Source: Nafulsella turpanensis ZLM-10
Lineage (GTDB): Bacteria; Bacteroidota; Bacteroidia; Cytophagales; Cyclobacteriaceae
NCBI RefSeq assembly: GCF_000346615.1
Contig: NZ_ANNU01000015.1
Span: 1 to 64,000, forward strand
Direction: 5' to 3'
DNA: 64,000 nt
This document shows, piece after piece, positions 17,652-27,054 of this stretch (within the stretch, counting starts at the first letter, position 1; the number at the start of each line of letters is the position of its first letter). The notes under the pieces were generated by a model. That model was given only the letters and a program-made list of their open reading frames with translations, did no database searches and was not told the origin of the DNA. The translations under genes and the position numbers were made by a program.

Positions 17652-18413
17652 TCATTCTATCTCCAGCACAATAGGGCAGTGGTCAGAGTGAACAACATCC
17701 GGCAGAATAGAGGCATGCTTTAGCCTGTTCTTCAGAGAGTCACTGACCATCTGGTAATCAATCCGCCAGCCTTTGTTCTTTTTTCGGGCTCCGGCTCTGT
17801 AGCTCCACCAGCTGTAGTGATGCGGGCCAGGATTAAAGTGGCGGAACGAATCGGTAAATCCTGAGGCGGCAAAACGGCTGAACCACTCCCGTTCTTCCGG
17901 AAGGAAGCCGGAGGAGTTTTTATTCCTGACCGGATCATGTATATCTATCTCCTGGTGGCAAATATTATAATCGCCACTGATGATAAGGTTTGGAATTTCC
18001 TTTTTCAGCTGTTCTGTATACTCCTGAAAATCGGCCAGCCACTGCATTTTAAATGCCTGGCGTCCATCGCTGCTCGAGCCGGAGGGCATGTACACACTTA
18101 TTACCGAAAAATCATCGTAATCGGCCCTAAGTACTCTTCCTTCGCAGTCGTAGAGCTGCATATCGCAGCCGTAGTAAATATTTTTGGGTTCCTGTTTACT
18201 GAAAATAGCCACCCCGCTGTAGCCTTTTTTTTCTGCCGACATCCAGTAAAGCTGATAGCCCAGTTCCTTAAATGGCTCCTGCTCCACCTGTTCAGGTGAG
18301 GCTTTGGTTTCCTGCAGGCAAAGGATATCTGGTTTTTCATCTGCCAGCCAGTCTACAAAGCCTTTTTGCATGGCTGCACGGATGCCATTAACATTATAAG
18401 AGATTATTTTCAT
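17652..18413 (-). CDS. xth: Exodeoxyribonuclease III (AP endonuclease)
   Basis: This 253-residue member of the exonuclease III/EEP family cuts abasic sites and degrades 3' ends in base excision repair. The diagnostic motifs are complete: ISYNVNGIRAAM (start), DILCLQETKA with the metal-binding Glu (about 30-39), SGDYNICHQEIDIHDP (about 146-161), WRIDYQMVSD (about 218-227), and the catalytic C-terminal HSDHCPIVLEI. The length is typical. The gene is divergent from the endonuclease III gene, so two base-excision enzymes flank one 327-base gap. Confidence 0.95.
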   Translation of the reverse strand: MKIISYNVNGIRAAMQKGFVDWLADEKPDILCLQETKASPEQVEQEPFKELGYQLYWMSAEKKGYSGVAIFSKQEPKNIYYGCDMQLYDCEGRVLRADYDDFSVISVYMPSGSSSDGRQAFKMQWLADFQEYTEQLKKEIPNLIISGDYNICHQEIDIHDPVRNKNSSGFLPEEREWFSRFAASGFTDSFRHFNPGPHHYSWWSYRAGARKKNKGWRIDYQMVSDSLKNRLKHASILPDVVHSDHCPIVLEIE

Positions 18414-18740
18414 ACCACATAAATACAGAAGTACAAGGCCTTCTGGTTCATTTCATTATCAGTTTTTCGGCTTGCAATATACAGCTGATTTTTAAGCTTT
18501 TCCTTTCTCTACTCTTCCTGCTGCGCCAGAGCGCAAGGAACCGTGTAAGCCAGCCTGGCAACATGGTAGCCAAAGAGGGAGATAAATTAATGCAAAAGCA
18601 GAAAAAGTACAAGCTTTTGAAGTGACAGAAGCTATAAAACCAACAGATTATTAACTAGTTGTACAATTTTTATATGGAGAGCCGGGCTTTGCCAGAACCA
18701 CTTGCTGTTTTATGGGTTGCCTGATTAAAGTACCAGCACC
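18414..18740. other. Divergent intergenic region between two base-excision repair genes
   Basis: This 327-base gap between xth (minus) and the endonuclease III gene (plus) holds no gene that I can support. A small GCGC hairpin lies near 18530. No clear promoter pair was found. Confidence 0.4.
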
Positions 18741-19415
18741 ATGAGCACAAGCGATAAAGCACCTTTCGATATTGATAAAGCCCTTGAACAGATTGAAAAG
18801 GCCGTAGCGCCTTACCCGAAGGCGGCGCTGTTTGACCTGTACGAGCAGGGCTTCACTTCCCTTTTTGAGCAGTTAATTGCCTGTATCATTTCCATCCGCA
18901 CTTTCGATGAAGTAACCATTCCTACTGCTGAGAAACTCTTTTCGCTGGCCCGGACACCTGAAGCCATGCAGCAGCTGAGCCCGGAACAAATTGGCGCCGC
19001 GTTGCATGGCGCTACCTTTGCCGAAGCAAAAAGTTACCAGATTAAAGCCATTGCTACCGAAATAGTGGAAAGGCACGGAGGAGAGCTGAAGGCTGATTTC
19101 GAAACACTCACCGCATTTAAAGGAGTAGGTCCAAAATGTGCTAACCTGGCCTTAGGAATTGCGGCAGGGCAGGCACATATAGGAGTGGATATTCATGTAC
19201 ACCGGGTAACCAACCGCTGGGGCTATATAGAAGCGCCTACGCCAGAAAAGACGATGAAGGCTCTGGAAAAAAAGCTACCGGAGAAATACTGGATTACCAT
19301 TAACCGTCTGTTGGTTCCTTTTGGTAAACATATCTGTACCGGCCGCCTCCCCCACTGCTCTACCTGCCCGGTAGAAAAGATGTGCCGGCAGGTAGGAGTC
19401 ACTCGCCATCGTTAA
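18741..19415 (+). CDS. nth: Endonuclease III-type DNA glycosylase
   Basis: This 224-residue HhH-GPD DNA glycosylase/AP lyase acts in base excision repair. The helix-hairpin-helix FKGVGPKCANLALG (about 129-142) carries the lyase lysine, and the catalytic aspartate is in GVDIHVHRVTNR (about 153). The C-terminus holds a 4Fe-4S loop with exact spacing C-x6-C-x2-C-x5-C (CTGRLPHCSTCPVEKMC). The N-terminal 30 residues differ from E. coli Nth. The 3' end overlaps the convergent hypothetical gene by 17 bases. Confidence 0.93.
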   Translation: MSTSDKAPFDIDKALEQIEKAVAPYPKAALFDLYEQGFTSLFEQLIACIISIRTFDEVTIPTAEKLFSLARTPEAMQQLSPEQIGAALHGATFAEAKSYQIKAIATEIVERHGGELKADFETLTAFKGVGPKCANLALGIAAGQAHIGVDIHVHRVTNRWGYIEAPTPEKTMKALEKKLPEKYWITINRLLVPFGKHICTGRLPHCSTCPVEKMCRQVGVTRHR

Positions 19416-19782
19416 GGTTAAGTCCCAGGTCCCACTCCATTTCTTTCTCAAAGTATTCCAGCACATGCATTTTCAGGAGTTTTTCCTGGTCCAGAATATC
19501 GAAATGAGGAAGCTTTTGAGTAGGCCGCCAGTGAGGCCAGCCCTGCTCGTCGAGCCCTTCCAGTTCATAAAAGCCGGAATAGCTTAGCACCTTACAGATG
19601 GCGATGTGCATGAGGTCCTGCTTCTGTTCTTTGGTAAAAGTATGTCGTCCTCTTCCCAGTTCCTGTACGCCTATTAAAAAAAGCACACCATTCAGGTCGG
19701 CAGGCTTTTTACCAATGGTATCGGCTAAATGCTGGAGCAGCCGGTTCCACTGCCGCTCCAGTTCAAGATCTTTTTTAATCAT
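19399..19782 (-). CDS. Conserved hypothetical protein
   Basis: This 127-residue soluble protein is rich in helices and acidic near its C-terminus (EKEMEWDLGLNLNDGE). I do not recognise a named domain. The start overlaps the 3' end of the carboxymuconolactone-decarboxylase-like gene by 8 bases. That indicates translational coupling, and the two genes form an operon. The clear overlap and ordinary amino-acid composition support it as real. Phrases such as NGVLFLIGVQELGRG and KEQKQDLMHIAICKVLS look conserved rather than random. The function is unknown. Confidence 0.75.
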   Translation of the reverse strand: MIKKDLELERQWNRLLQHLADTIGKKPADLNGVLFLIGVQELGRGRHTFTKEQKQDLMHIAICKVLSYSGFYELEGLDEQGWPHWRPTQKLPHFDILDQEKLLKMHVLEYFEKEMEWDLGLNLNDGE

Positions 19783-20131
19783 TTTTCTTCTCCTCCTCTT
19801 CCAGGGCCTCCCAGTATTCTACTGCCCTCCGTAGGTGAGGAATTACAATGGTCCCTCCTATTATGCTGGCAATAGAGAAAATCTCGAACATCTGTTCAGT
19901 GGTATAGCCTAGTTCCTTACACTTTCCGATGTGATAGCGAACGCAATCATCGCAGCGGAGCACCATTGAACATGCAAGGCCAATAGCTTCCTTGGTTTTA
20001 GTATCGAGTGCTCCCTCTGCATAGGTATTAGTGTCAAGGTTAAAAAGGCGTTTAATTACCTTGTTATCGGCAGCCATAATACGTTCGTTCATGCGGCTGC
20101 GGTATTCGTTAAAGTCGTTTACGATGCTCAT
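19775..20131 (-). CDS. Carboxymuconolactone decarboxylase / AhpD-like family protein
   Basis: This 118-residue all-helical protein carries the CMD-family core KEAIGLACSMVLRCDDC-VRYHI. The redox CxxC pair (CDDC, about residues 60-63) is followed by the conserved His, as in AhpD-like peroxidase helpers. GYTTEQMFEIFSIASIIGG matches the second helix pair. The likely role is thiol-based peroxide defence or a related small redox reaction. The true substrate is unknown. It is the first gene of a two-gene minus-strand operon, and the upstream gap contains a parS site. Confidence 0.88.
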   Translation of the reverse strand: MSIVNDFNEYRSRMNERIMAADNKVIKRLFNLDTNTYAEGALDTKTKEAIGLACSMVLRCDDCVRYHIGKCKELGYTTEQMFEIFSIASIIGGTIVIPHLRRAVEYWEALEEEEKKND

Positions 20132-20229
20132 AATATCTTTTTTGGCAAATATAGCCGATAGCGAAATGGATGCCTAGCCCCTGCCGGGCAATCAGCCAAA
20201 AACTGATCCACATTCGGAACCTCTCTTTT

Positions 20230-20245
20230 TGTTCCACGTGAAACT
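20230..20245. promoter_or_regulatory. parS: parS centromere site 3 (one mismatch)
   Basis: TGTTCCACGTGAAACT matches the parS consensus TGTTnCACGTGAAACA at 15 of 16 positions. It lies between the AhpD-like gene and comF, 8.7 kb from the parS pair. A TTG codon here could extend the comF frame through the site, but family comparison argues against that start. Confidence 0.8.
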
Positions 20246-20264
20246 GTTAAAAAGCTTACACCCC

Positions 20265-20951
20265 ATGCAGGATGTTGTCCGACAGTTTGTGAACCTTCTC
20301 TTTCCGCCCCTCTGCCTTTTGTGTGAGAGAACATTGGTGCAGGGAGAAAAATTCATGTGCACCCATTGTTTGGCGTCCCTTCCCCACTCACACCTGCATG
20401 AGCAACGGAATGAGGTTTTGGCGCAAAAGCTTTCGGCCGTACTTCCTGTGCGCTTTGTTTTATCTTATCTGCTTTACCAGAAGTCGGGGAGCACCCAAAA
20501 GCTGCTGCAGTTTCTTAAGTATAAAAATTATCCGGAAGTAGGGCGAGTGATTGGGCGGCAGTTTGGAGGTCGGCTTCAGGAGAAAGGCTACGGAGAGGCT
20601 TTTGATGTAGTGATACCTGTTCCTCTACACCCGAAGAAACAGCGCCAGCGCGGGTATAACCAGAGCGAAGAATTTGCGAAAGGCCTGTCGGAGGTATTGG
20701 AAATTCCTTACACCACCGATTGGGTAATAAGGAAAGAAGCTAGCAGTACCCAAACCCGAAAAAGCAGGCTGGATCGGTGGTTAAATGTTGCAACTATTTT
20801 TGACGTTCCGGAGCAGGAAAAAGTGAAGGGAAAACGCATTTTGCTGGTGGATGATGTAGTAACGACAGGTGCTACCCTGGAAGCCTGTGCCACCGCTCTG
20901 CTGGAAGGGGGGTGTAAAGAATTAAGTGTAGGGGCTATTGCAGTGGCATAA
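20265..20951 (+). CDS. comF: ComF family phosphoribosyltransferase-like protein
   Basis: The protein has 228 residues from the ATG at 20265. A longer frame from a TTG at 20229 would run through the parS site and lacks family support. The N-terminus has two Cys pairs, PPLCLLCERTL and CTHCLASLP (zinc finger-like). The PRTase domain follows, with VVIPVPLHPKKQRQRGYNQSEEFA and the PRPP-binding loop ILLVDDVVTTGATLEACA near the C-terminus. ComF proteins support DNA uptake in competent bacteria and are widespread elsewhere with uncertain roles. It is convergent with gldJ, sharing the hairpin at 20956-20983. Confidence 0.9.
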   Translation: MQDVVRQFVNLLFPPLCLLCERTLVQGEKFMCTHCLASLPHSHLHEQRNEVLAQKLSAVLPVRFVLSYLLYQKSGSTQKLLQFLKYKNYPEVGRVIGRQFGGRLQEKGYGEAFDVVIPVPLHPKKQRQRGYNQSEEFAKGLSEVLEIPYTTDWVIRKEASSTQTRKSRLDRWLNVATIFDVPEQEKVKGKRILLVDDVVTTGATLEACATALLEGGCKELSVGAIAVA

Positions 20952-20983
20952 AAAAAGCTCCTGAAGGAAGTACCTCAGGAGCT
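20950..20983 (-). terminator. Terminator of gldJ
   Basis: A perfect 9-base inverted repeat (20956-20964 and 20975-20983, arms AGCTCCTGA/TCAGGAGCT) is followed by a T-run when read on the minus strand (complement of 20950-20955). It starts 21 bases beyond the gldJ stop codon and touches the comF stop, so it may stop both convergent transcripts. Confidence 0.85.
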
Positions 20984-21004
20984 CTCTCTATAAATTAGAT
21001 TCTC

Positions 21005-22201
21005 TTAGTAATTGGCGCCGGCGCTAATCATGGCACAACGGAAACCAATGGTAGCTGTTGCAGAGTCCTGCTCGAGGAAGCGGCGGGTACCTGGAGATAG
21101 CCAGTAGGCTACATCTTTCCATGAACCACCTTTAAATACTCTTACTTCGTCGGTAATAAGTGAGTTGAAGCCTTCTGCATCATACATTTCTTCACTATCC
21201 ATATAGCCATCTCTGCGGACCGGGTTCAGGTCGTCGAAGTCCTGGAACGAAAGCGGACGGTACACGTCCTGCACCCATTCGTTTACGTTACCGGCCATAT
21301 TGTACAGACCAAAGTCATTTGGTGGATATTCGTAGATATAGGCGGTAATCATGGCGCCGTCGTTCAGCTTACCGGCAATACCCGCATAGTCACCACGGCC
21401 ACGTTTAAAGTTAGCGAGAAAGTAGCCCATTTCTTTTCCGTAAGGATTACGGAGAGAGTGGCCATCCCATGGATATAATCTCTTGTGCGTCTGGTTTTCG
21501 TCGAGCCACTGAGTTCCGATTAAAGCCTGTGCAGCATACTCCCATTCAGCTTCGGTAGGAAGGCGGAAGTCGGGCAGTACAACACCGGTTTCAAGCGGAA
21601 TACGACCGCCGGCAGTTTCCGGAATATCTTCAAGACCATTTTCTTCGGCCAGCTTCTGGTTTACCACTGCGGTACGCCATTTGGTATAGTCATTCGCCTG
21701 TAGCCAGGTAACACCTACCACCGGGTGGTAGCGGAAGCCAGGGTAGCGAAGGTAATGCTCAACATAGGGGTCGTTGAACGCGAGTTCTTTTGCCCAAACA
21801 GTAGTATCGGGCAGGGCTGACTCATAAAATTCGCGGGAAGAGTCTAACTGAATGTAGTACAGATACTCCAGCCAGTGAACGTTGGCTACTTCCGTTTCGT
21901 CCATATAAAAGGAAGCGACGGTAACAGTCCGTTCAAGGTTATCGCGCGAGTTAAGGATATCTTCTTCAAAAGAGCCTAATGTAGTACGGCCACCCTGAAT
22001 AAACACCATGTTAGGAGCAGCAGGCTGCCCCTGGAAATCTGTCACCTGGAATCCTCCATCCTCGTTATATTCCAGCCCGGTAGTGGTACTTGCCAGGCCA
22101 GGGTTGACAGCATCCGGCTTATTACTGCCACAAGAGGTGAGTATAGCAATGCCGCACAGAACGCTCGACAAGCCCTTGAACACGCTCACAATTTTAGTCA
22201 T
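21005..22201 (-). CDS. gldJ: GldJ-like gliding motility / type IX secretion lipoprotein (FGE-sulfatase domain)
   Basis: The protein has 398 residues. A lipoprotein signal ends AILTSC, with Cys at about residue 24. A formylglycine-generating-enzyme-like (SUMF1/DUF323) domain follows: MVFIQGGRTTLGSFEED, VASFYMDETEVANVHWLEYL, RLPTEAEWEYAAQA, RLYPWDG, YNMAGNVNEWVQDVY, VFKGGSW and TIGFRCA. Two Bacteroidota gliding lipoproteins have this fold, GldJ and GldK. There is no gldL-gldM-gldN next to it, and the N-terminal SRDNLERTVTVASFYMDETEVANV phrase (broken here at known variants) fits GldJ better. GldJ stabilises the type IX secretion and motility machinery in the outer membrane. Assignment to GldJ rather than another FGE lipoprotein is an inference. 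Confidence 0.78.
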   Translation of the reverse strand: MTKIVSVFKGLSSVLCGIAILTSCGSNKPDAVNPGLASTTTGLEYNEDGGFQVTDFQGQPAAPNMVFIQGGRTTLGSFEEDILNSRDNLERTVTVASFYMDETEVANVHWLEYLYYIQLDSSREFYESALPDTTVWAKELAFNDPYVEHYLRYPGFRYHPVVGVTWLQANDYTKWRTAVVNQKLAEENGLEDIPETAGGRIPLETGVVLPDFRLPTEAEWEYAAQALIGTQWLDENQTHKRLYPWDGHSLRNPYGKEMGYFLANFKRGRGDYAGIAGKLNDGAMITAYIYEYPPNDFGLYNMAGNVNEWVQDVYRPLSFQDFDDLNPVRRDGYMDSEEMYDAEGFNSLITDEVRVFKGGSWKDVAYWLSPGTRRFLEQDSATATIGFRCAMISAGANY

Positions 22202-22561
22202 AACACTTAACTATTTATTCACACAAAGTTTTAACAAAATAACAACCTGTTGTTCAAAACCACTAATAGTGACTTTAGTGACAAATTTGAACCAAATTAC
22301 CTAATATTTAAATTTAAATAGGCCAATTTTACTTTCTATGTAAGGTATTGCTCTTTTTAATTCAAATACCCCGCTCCACACAACTGTTTATTTTTGCAGG
22401 AGCATCTGTATTTTTTTAATAACGGAAAAAGCAGCGGTTCTATTTTACAAGTATACACTGCAACTATAAATTAATGCTGTTGATGTAAGATTAAATGTGG
22501 TTCTTTTAATCAGCAGTGGTCCTTACCCTATTCATTTAGGTATTAGGTTCTTAGAAAGCAA
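22202..22561. other. AT-rich intergenic region upstream of gldJ
   Basis: These 360 bases lie between gldJ and the 3' end of mfd on the same strand. They should contain the gldJ promoter and any mfd terminator, but I could not fix either with confidence. No RNA gene is seen. Confidence 0.4.
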
Positions 22562-25500
22562 TCAGGCAGGTAACATCGATTTTAAAATATTCATTCCCTG
22601 TTCCACACCTAATACATCTTCAACGGTAAGGATGAGTCTTTTCTTATGTTCTTTCATCCGGCATTTGCGCGGGTGCATCTGTACATACCTTAAAATCTGG
22701 CCAAAAGTTTCCGACTTGAAAAATTCTTCATTTTCCGAAGAAACAAAATAGCCTTTCATATTTTCATTTTTAAGCATCAGCTTTTCAAAACCTAATTTTT
22801 CGGCAAGCCAGCGGAGCCTCACCGTTTCCACAAGATCTATTACCGGTTCGGGCAGCGGACCAAAACGGTCGCGCATGTTATCGATGAATTTGCCCAGTTC
22901 CAGCTCATTTTTGAGGTTATCGAGCTTGGAGTAAAGAGCCAGCCTTTCAGTAATATTGGCCACATAGGTTTCCGGAATCAGAATTTCAAGGTCTGTTTCA
23001 ATGTTGCAGTCCTGCACCAGTACTTTTGCACTTTCTTTCAACTCATGCTCAAAGAGGGCTGCAAATTCTGTTTCTTTTAAATCCTGAACGGCTTCGTCGA
23101 GTATTTTATGGTACATATCGAATCCAAGGTCGGAGATAAAGCCGCTCTGCTCTGCTCCTAATAAATTGCCCGCCCCTCGAATGTCGAGGTCGCGCATGGC
23201 AACTTTAAAGCCATCGCCCAGGTCGCTGAATTCCTCCAGGGTACTGAGGCGCTTACGCGCATCGGCCGATAAGGTGGAGGTTGGCGGAGTAAGCAGATAG
23301 CAGAAGGCTTTTTTGTTGGAGCGACCAACGCGGCCCCGCATCTGGTGCAGGTCAGAAAGGCCGAACATATGCGCCCGATTAATTATAATGGTGTTGGCAT
23401 TGGGAATGTCGAGACCCGACTCGATGATGTTGGTTGACACCAGTACATCATATTCGCCCTCGATAAACTGTACCATTATTTTTTCGAGCCTGCTGCCATC
23501 CATCTGCCCGTGCGCGGCTACCACGCGGGCGTCGGGCACAAGGCGGAGAATAAGGCTGGCAATGCTATCGATATCGGAAATGCGGTTATGAACGAAGAAT
23601 ACCTGCCCTCCCCTTCGAAGCTCAAAGCTAATGGCATCGCGGATAACCTCTTCGTTAAAAGAATGCAATTCGGTAGTAACGGGCTGCCGGTTGGGCGGCG
23701 GTGTGGCAATTACGCTCAGGTCGCGGGCCCCCATCAGTGAAAAGTGCAGCGTACGCGGAATAGGGGTGGCGGTGAGGGTAAGCGCATCCACATTCACCCG
23801 CATCTCCTTGAGCCTTTCCTTTACTTTTACGCCAAATTTTTGTTCCTCGTCAATCACCATCAGGCCCAGGTCCTTAAACTCCACATCTTTATTAACGATG
23901 CGGTGGGTGCCGATGAGGATGTCTACTTTTCCCTCTTTCAGGCCTTGGAGGATATCTTTTACCTGCTTGGTGCTTTTAAATCGGTTTATATACTCGGTTC
24001 GAATAGGAAACTCCGACAGGCGCTCGGCAAAGGTGCGGTAGTGCTGCATGGCCAGAATAGTGGTGGGCACCAGTACTGCTACCTGTTTTCCTTCATTTAC
24101 AGCTTTAAAAGCGGCCCTTATGGCCACTTCGGTTTTACCGAAGCCTACATCGCCGCACACGAGGCGGTCCATGGGGTGAGGCTGTTCCATATCGGCCTTT
24201 ACATCAGAAGTTGCGGAGGCCTGATCGGGGGTATCTTCATAAATAAAGGAGCTTTCGAGTTCGGCCTGCAAAAAGCCATCGGGGCTGTAGGCAAAACCGG
24301 GAGCACCCTTCCGCTTAGCATAGAGCTCAATAAGGTCCTTGGCAATATCCTTGACCTTCTTCTTAACCCGCTTCTTTTTATTTTCCCAGTCCTGGCTGCC
24401 CAGCTTGCTGATTTGCGGGGGTACACCCTCTTTACCGGTATACTTGCTTATTTTGTGCAGGGAGTGAATGCTTACATATACCAGGTCATCGTCGCGGTAT
24501 ATCAGGCGGATAGCCTCCTGCTGCTTACCATTATTTTCGACTTTTTCGAGTCCTGCAAATTTGCCAATGCCATGGTCGACATGGGTAACAAAGTCGCCGG
24601 GCTGCAGGCTGCGCAGTTCTTTTAAGGTAAGGGCTTTGCTTTTGCTGTACTTGTTCTTGCTGCGGTATTTATGGAATCGCTCGAACAGCTGATGATCGGT
24701 ATAACAGCTTATTTTTAGCAGCTTATCAACATAGCCTTCGCGGAGCGAAATATTGAGGCCCTGGTATTTCAGGTAAGGATTTACTTCTTCAAAAATGGTG
24801 GTGAGCCGCTCGATTTGCTTGGCCGATTCAGCGACCAGCAGATTAGTAAAGCCTCCCTCCTGCAGCTCTTCCAGGTTTTTGGCCATGAGCTCAAAATTCT
24901 TGTTAAAGCTCGGCTGTGGTTCTGCTTCCCACTGTATTTCCCGGTCGGCAGTAAAATAAAAGCGGTTGCCGAATTCTATCTGTACGAAGTCCTGCAGCTT
25001 CTGGCTAAACTCTTCGGAGGTTTCGAAGAGCACTTCCGGGCTCATCACCACCTGGGTATCGCCGGAGGCCTGCATCAGGTTTTCGAAATTCTGGCTGGCT
25101 TTGGCAAAGGACTTGTCCAGTACATCTATCGTTTGCTGGTAATCTTTAAAAAAAATGTTGGTATCGCGCGGCAGAAACTCGAGCAGGCTTTGGCGCTCCT
25201 CCTGCAGAAGCTTTGTTTGTACGTTGGGAATGATGCTGATTTGCTCCACCGGGTCGATGCTCAGCTGGCTAACAGGGTCGAAGGTACGGATGGTTTCTAT
25301 TTCGTCGCCGAAGAGCTCGATGCGGTAAGGAAGCTCATTAGCATAAGAATACACATCGATAATACCACCCCTCACAGCAAACTGGCCGGCTTCATATACA
25401 AAATCGGTTCGCTCAAAATCGTAAGTCTGCAGGAGCTCGGCCAGAAATTCCGTATCGACCAGCTCCCCGGTTTTAGCGGTAAAGGTATTTTCTGTAAGAG

Positions 25501-25915
25501 AGCGCTTATTTATTACTTTTTCGGTAAGTGCCTCCGGGTAGGTAACAATGAGTTCTCCATTGGCAGCTTTCTGATTGATGCGGTTGAGGATTTCGGCCCG
25601 CATTAAAATATTGGCATTTTCTGTTTCGTCGAATTCGTAGGGGCGCTTAAAGGACGAAGGGAAAAGCAGCACCTCTTTTTGAGAAATCAGGTTCTGGAGG
25701 TCATTCACAAAATAGGCCGCTTCTTCGCGGTCGTGCATGACGAACAGACTGGTTTGCCCGTTGATGCGGTGCAGGGATGCTGATATTACTGCATCGAGGC
25801 TGCCCCGCAGGCCTTTGAGCTGGAGGCAACGATGCTTCTTTGTTTTGAGGGAATCGGCCAGGGTTTTGAGGAGGCTGTCTTCGGTATATAAAGTAATAAA
25901 GTCTTGTACTGTCAA
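22562..25915 (-). CDS. mfd: Transcription-repair coupling factor Mfd
   Basis: This 1117-residue DNA translocase removes stalled RNA polymerase from lesions and recruits UvrA for nucleotide excision repair. The order of domains is complete. A UvrB-like N-terminus (residues 1-330, with IDVYSYANELPYRIELFGDEIE) leads into the RNA-polymerase-interaction domain (LQPGDFVTHVDHGIGKFAGL, about 450). The SF2 helicase follows with Walker A GDVGFGKTEVAIRAAFKA (about 590), DEEQKFGV (motif II), TATPIPRT and RMRGRVGRS. The C-terminal TRCF domain is last. The length matches the family. It stands alone with no partner genes nearby. Confidence 0.97.
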   Translation of the reverse strand: MTVQDFITLYTEDSLLKTLADSLKTKKHRCLQLKGLRGSLDAVISASLHRINGQTSLFVMHDREEAAYFVNDLQNLISQKEVLLFPSSFKRPYEFDETENANILMRAEILNRINQKAANGELIVTYPEALTEKVINKRSLTENTFTAKTGELVDTEFLAELLQTYDFERTDFVYEAGQFAVRGGIIDVYSYANELPYRIELFGDEIETIRTFDPVSQLSIDPVEQISIIPNVQTKLLQEERQSLLEFLPRDTNIFFKDYQQTIDVLDKSFAKASQNFENLMQASGDTQVVMSPEVLFETSEEFSQKLQDFVQIEFGNRFYFTADREIQWEAEPQPSFNKNFELMAKNLEELQEGGFTNLLVAESAKQIERLTTIFEEVNPYLKYQGLNISLREGYVDKLLKISCYTDHQLFERFHKYRSKNKYSKSKALTLKELRSLQPGDFVTHVDHGIGKFAGLEKVENNGKQQEAIRLIYRDDDLVYVSIHSLHKISKYTGKEGVPPQISKLGSQDWENKKKRVKKKVKDIAKDLIELYAKRKGAPGFAYSPDGFLQAELESSFIYEDTPDQASATSDVKADMEQPHPMDRLVCGDVGFGKTEVAIRAAFKAVNEGKQVAVLVPTTILAMQHYRTFAERLSEFPIRTEYINRFKSTKQVKDILQGLKEGKVDILIGTHRIVNKDVEFKDLGLMVIDEEQKFGVKVKERLKEMRVNVDALTLTATPIPRTLHFSLMGARDLSVIATPPPNRQPVTTELHSFNEEVIRDAISFELRRGGQVFFVHNRISDIDSIASLILRLVPDARVVAAHGQMDGSRLEKIMVQFIEGEYDVLVSTNIIESGLDIPNANTIIINRAHMFGLSDLHQMRGRVGRSNKKAFCYLLTPPTSTLSADARKRLSTLEEFSDLGDGFKVAMRDLDIRGAGNLLGAEQSGFISDLGFDMYHKILDEAVQDLKETEFAALFEHELKESAKVLVQDCNIETDLEILIPETYVANITERLALYSKLDNLKNELELGKFIDNMRDRFGPLPEPVIDLVETVRLRWLAEKLGFEKLMLKNENMKGYFVSSENEEFFKSETFGQILRYVQMHPRKCRMKEHKKRLILTVEDVLGVEQGMNILKSMLPA

Positions 25916-26415
25916 AATAGCACTGAATTTAAGATTCTCTTAGTGGTATAATTCCGGATAGGTAAAATTAGTTTAGAAAATGCAGGCGGCTGTTATGATA
26001 GCTGCAAATTTTCTGCTGCTGAAGCTTTTAGGCCTCGTTTAAAACCGCTTTGTTGAACGACAAATTTAAACTTTGCACATATCCTCCAGCCTCTTCCCGG
26101 GCAATAGCACTAATACTCTCCTTCAAGAGAGCTTCGATGAGGCCCAAAAGCCTGCCTTATTGAAATCAAAACTTAACTGAGACTGGCTTTTGGAGATAAA
26201 AATGGAAGAGTAAGGATTTATTGTAAGCCCAAGCGCAACAAAAGCGGTGGAGATAAAGTAAAAATAAGCACAGGTAGTTAAAGCTTTCCTTCTTCACCTT
26301 TTTGCGTATTGCTCCATATCAAACGCATAAATTATAGTTAGCTGATAATGAGGTGTAATAGATAAGTATTTACTGCCGGAAAACGTTATTATGGATACTT
26401 TTAGAAATTATACGC
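25916..26415. other. 500-base divergent intergenic region
   Basis: This region lies between mfd (minus) and the oxidase subunit gene (plus). It contains no open frame or RNA gene that I can support. A TACTTTTA sequence shortly before the oxidase start (about 26397) is a weak -7 candidate without a matching -33 box. Confidence 0.4.
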
Positions 26416-27054
26416 ATGCAGCCTTCACATAATCGTAAAATAACCGATACCGGACGAATCACTACCTTTGAGAAGATAGAAAAGCTTCATCCGCATAAAA
26501 TGCTTCTCTTCCTGGCCATCTTCGGGAGTAGCCTTATTTTCCTGTTTATGCTCATTGCTTTTACCGCTACCTACCAGGAATCGGGAACGGAAATGCCCGG
26601 TTTCCACATGCCCGAGGCTTTTATTTTCAGCACCATCGTTCTTATTTTTTCATCATTCTTTGTTAACCAGTTTCTAAGGGCATTTAAGAATGAAGAGTTT
26701 AAAAAACTGCGAAACCTGATTGGCATTACGGCCATGCTGGGTTTTATTTTTACGCTTAGCCAATACTGGGGCTGGCATCAGCTGGAGCAATCGGGCTACA
26801 GTCTTACAGGCTACAGCAGCGGAGCTTACCTGTACATAATTTCAGGACTTCATATTCTGCACCTGGTGGGCGGTATCTTTTTTATGACGCACCACTTTAT
26901 AAAAGTTTCGCGCGTGGCAAACGATTCGGTAAAGGGTCTTATTATGGTTACAAATCCTTACCAGAAGATAAAGCTGAGCATACTGGTTACCTACTGGCAT
27001 TTTATTGATGTGCTATGGGTAGGAATGTTCCTGTACTTCCTTTTCTTCTTTTAG
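26416..27054 (+). CDS. Cytochrome c oxidase subunit III
   Basis: The protein has 212 residues with five predicted membrane helices (about 28-50, 65-83, 97-115, 137-158 and 185-211). The core motifs of heme-copper oxidase subunit III are present: HPHKMLLFLAIFGSSLIF, GAYLYIISGLHILHLVGG and SILVTYWHFIDVLWVGMFLYF. It has five rather than seven helices, which is usual for bacterial CoxO/CyoC-type subunits. Subunits I and II and assembly genes are absent here, so it is an orphan that must join an oxidase encoded elsewhere. It is a membrane protein of the aerobic respiratory chain. Confidence 0.9.
   Translation: MQPSHNRKITDTGRITTFEKIEKLHPHKMLLFLAIFGSSLIFLFMLIAFTATYQESGTEMPGFHMPEAFIFSTIVLIFSSFFVNQFLRAFKNEEFKKLRNLIGITAMLGFIFTLSQYWGWHQLEQSGYSLTGYSSGAYLYIISGLHILHLVGGIFFMTHHFIKVSRVANDSVKGLIMVTNPYQKIKLSILVTYWHFIDVLWVGMFLYFLFFF

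Noticed and set aside
23744-24625. 293-residue plus-strand open frame
   Set aside because: It is antisense to the mfd helicase core. The frame arises from codon bias and has no recognisable domain.
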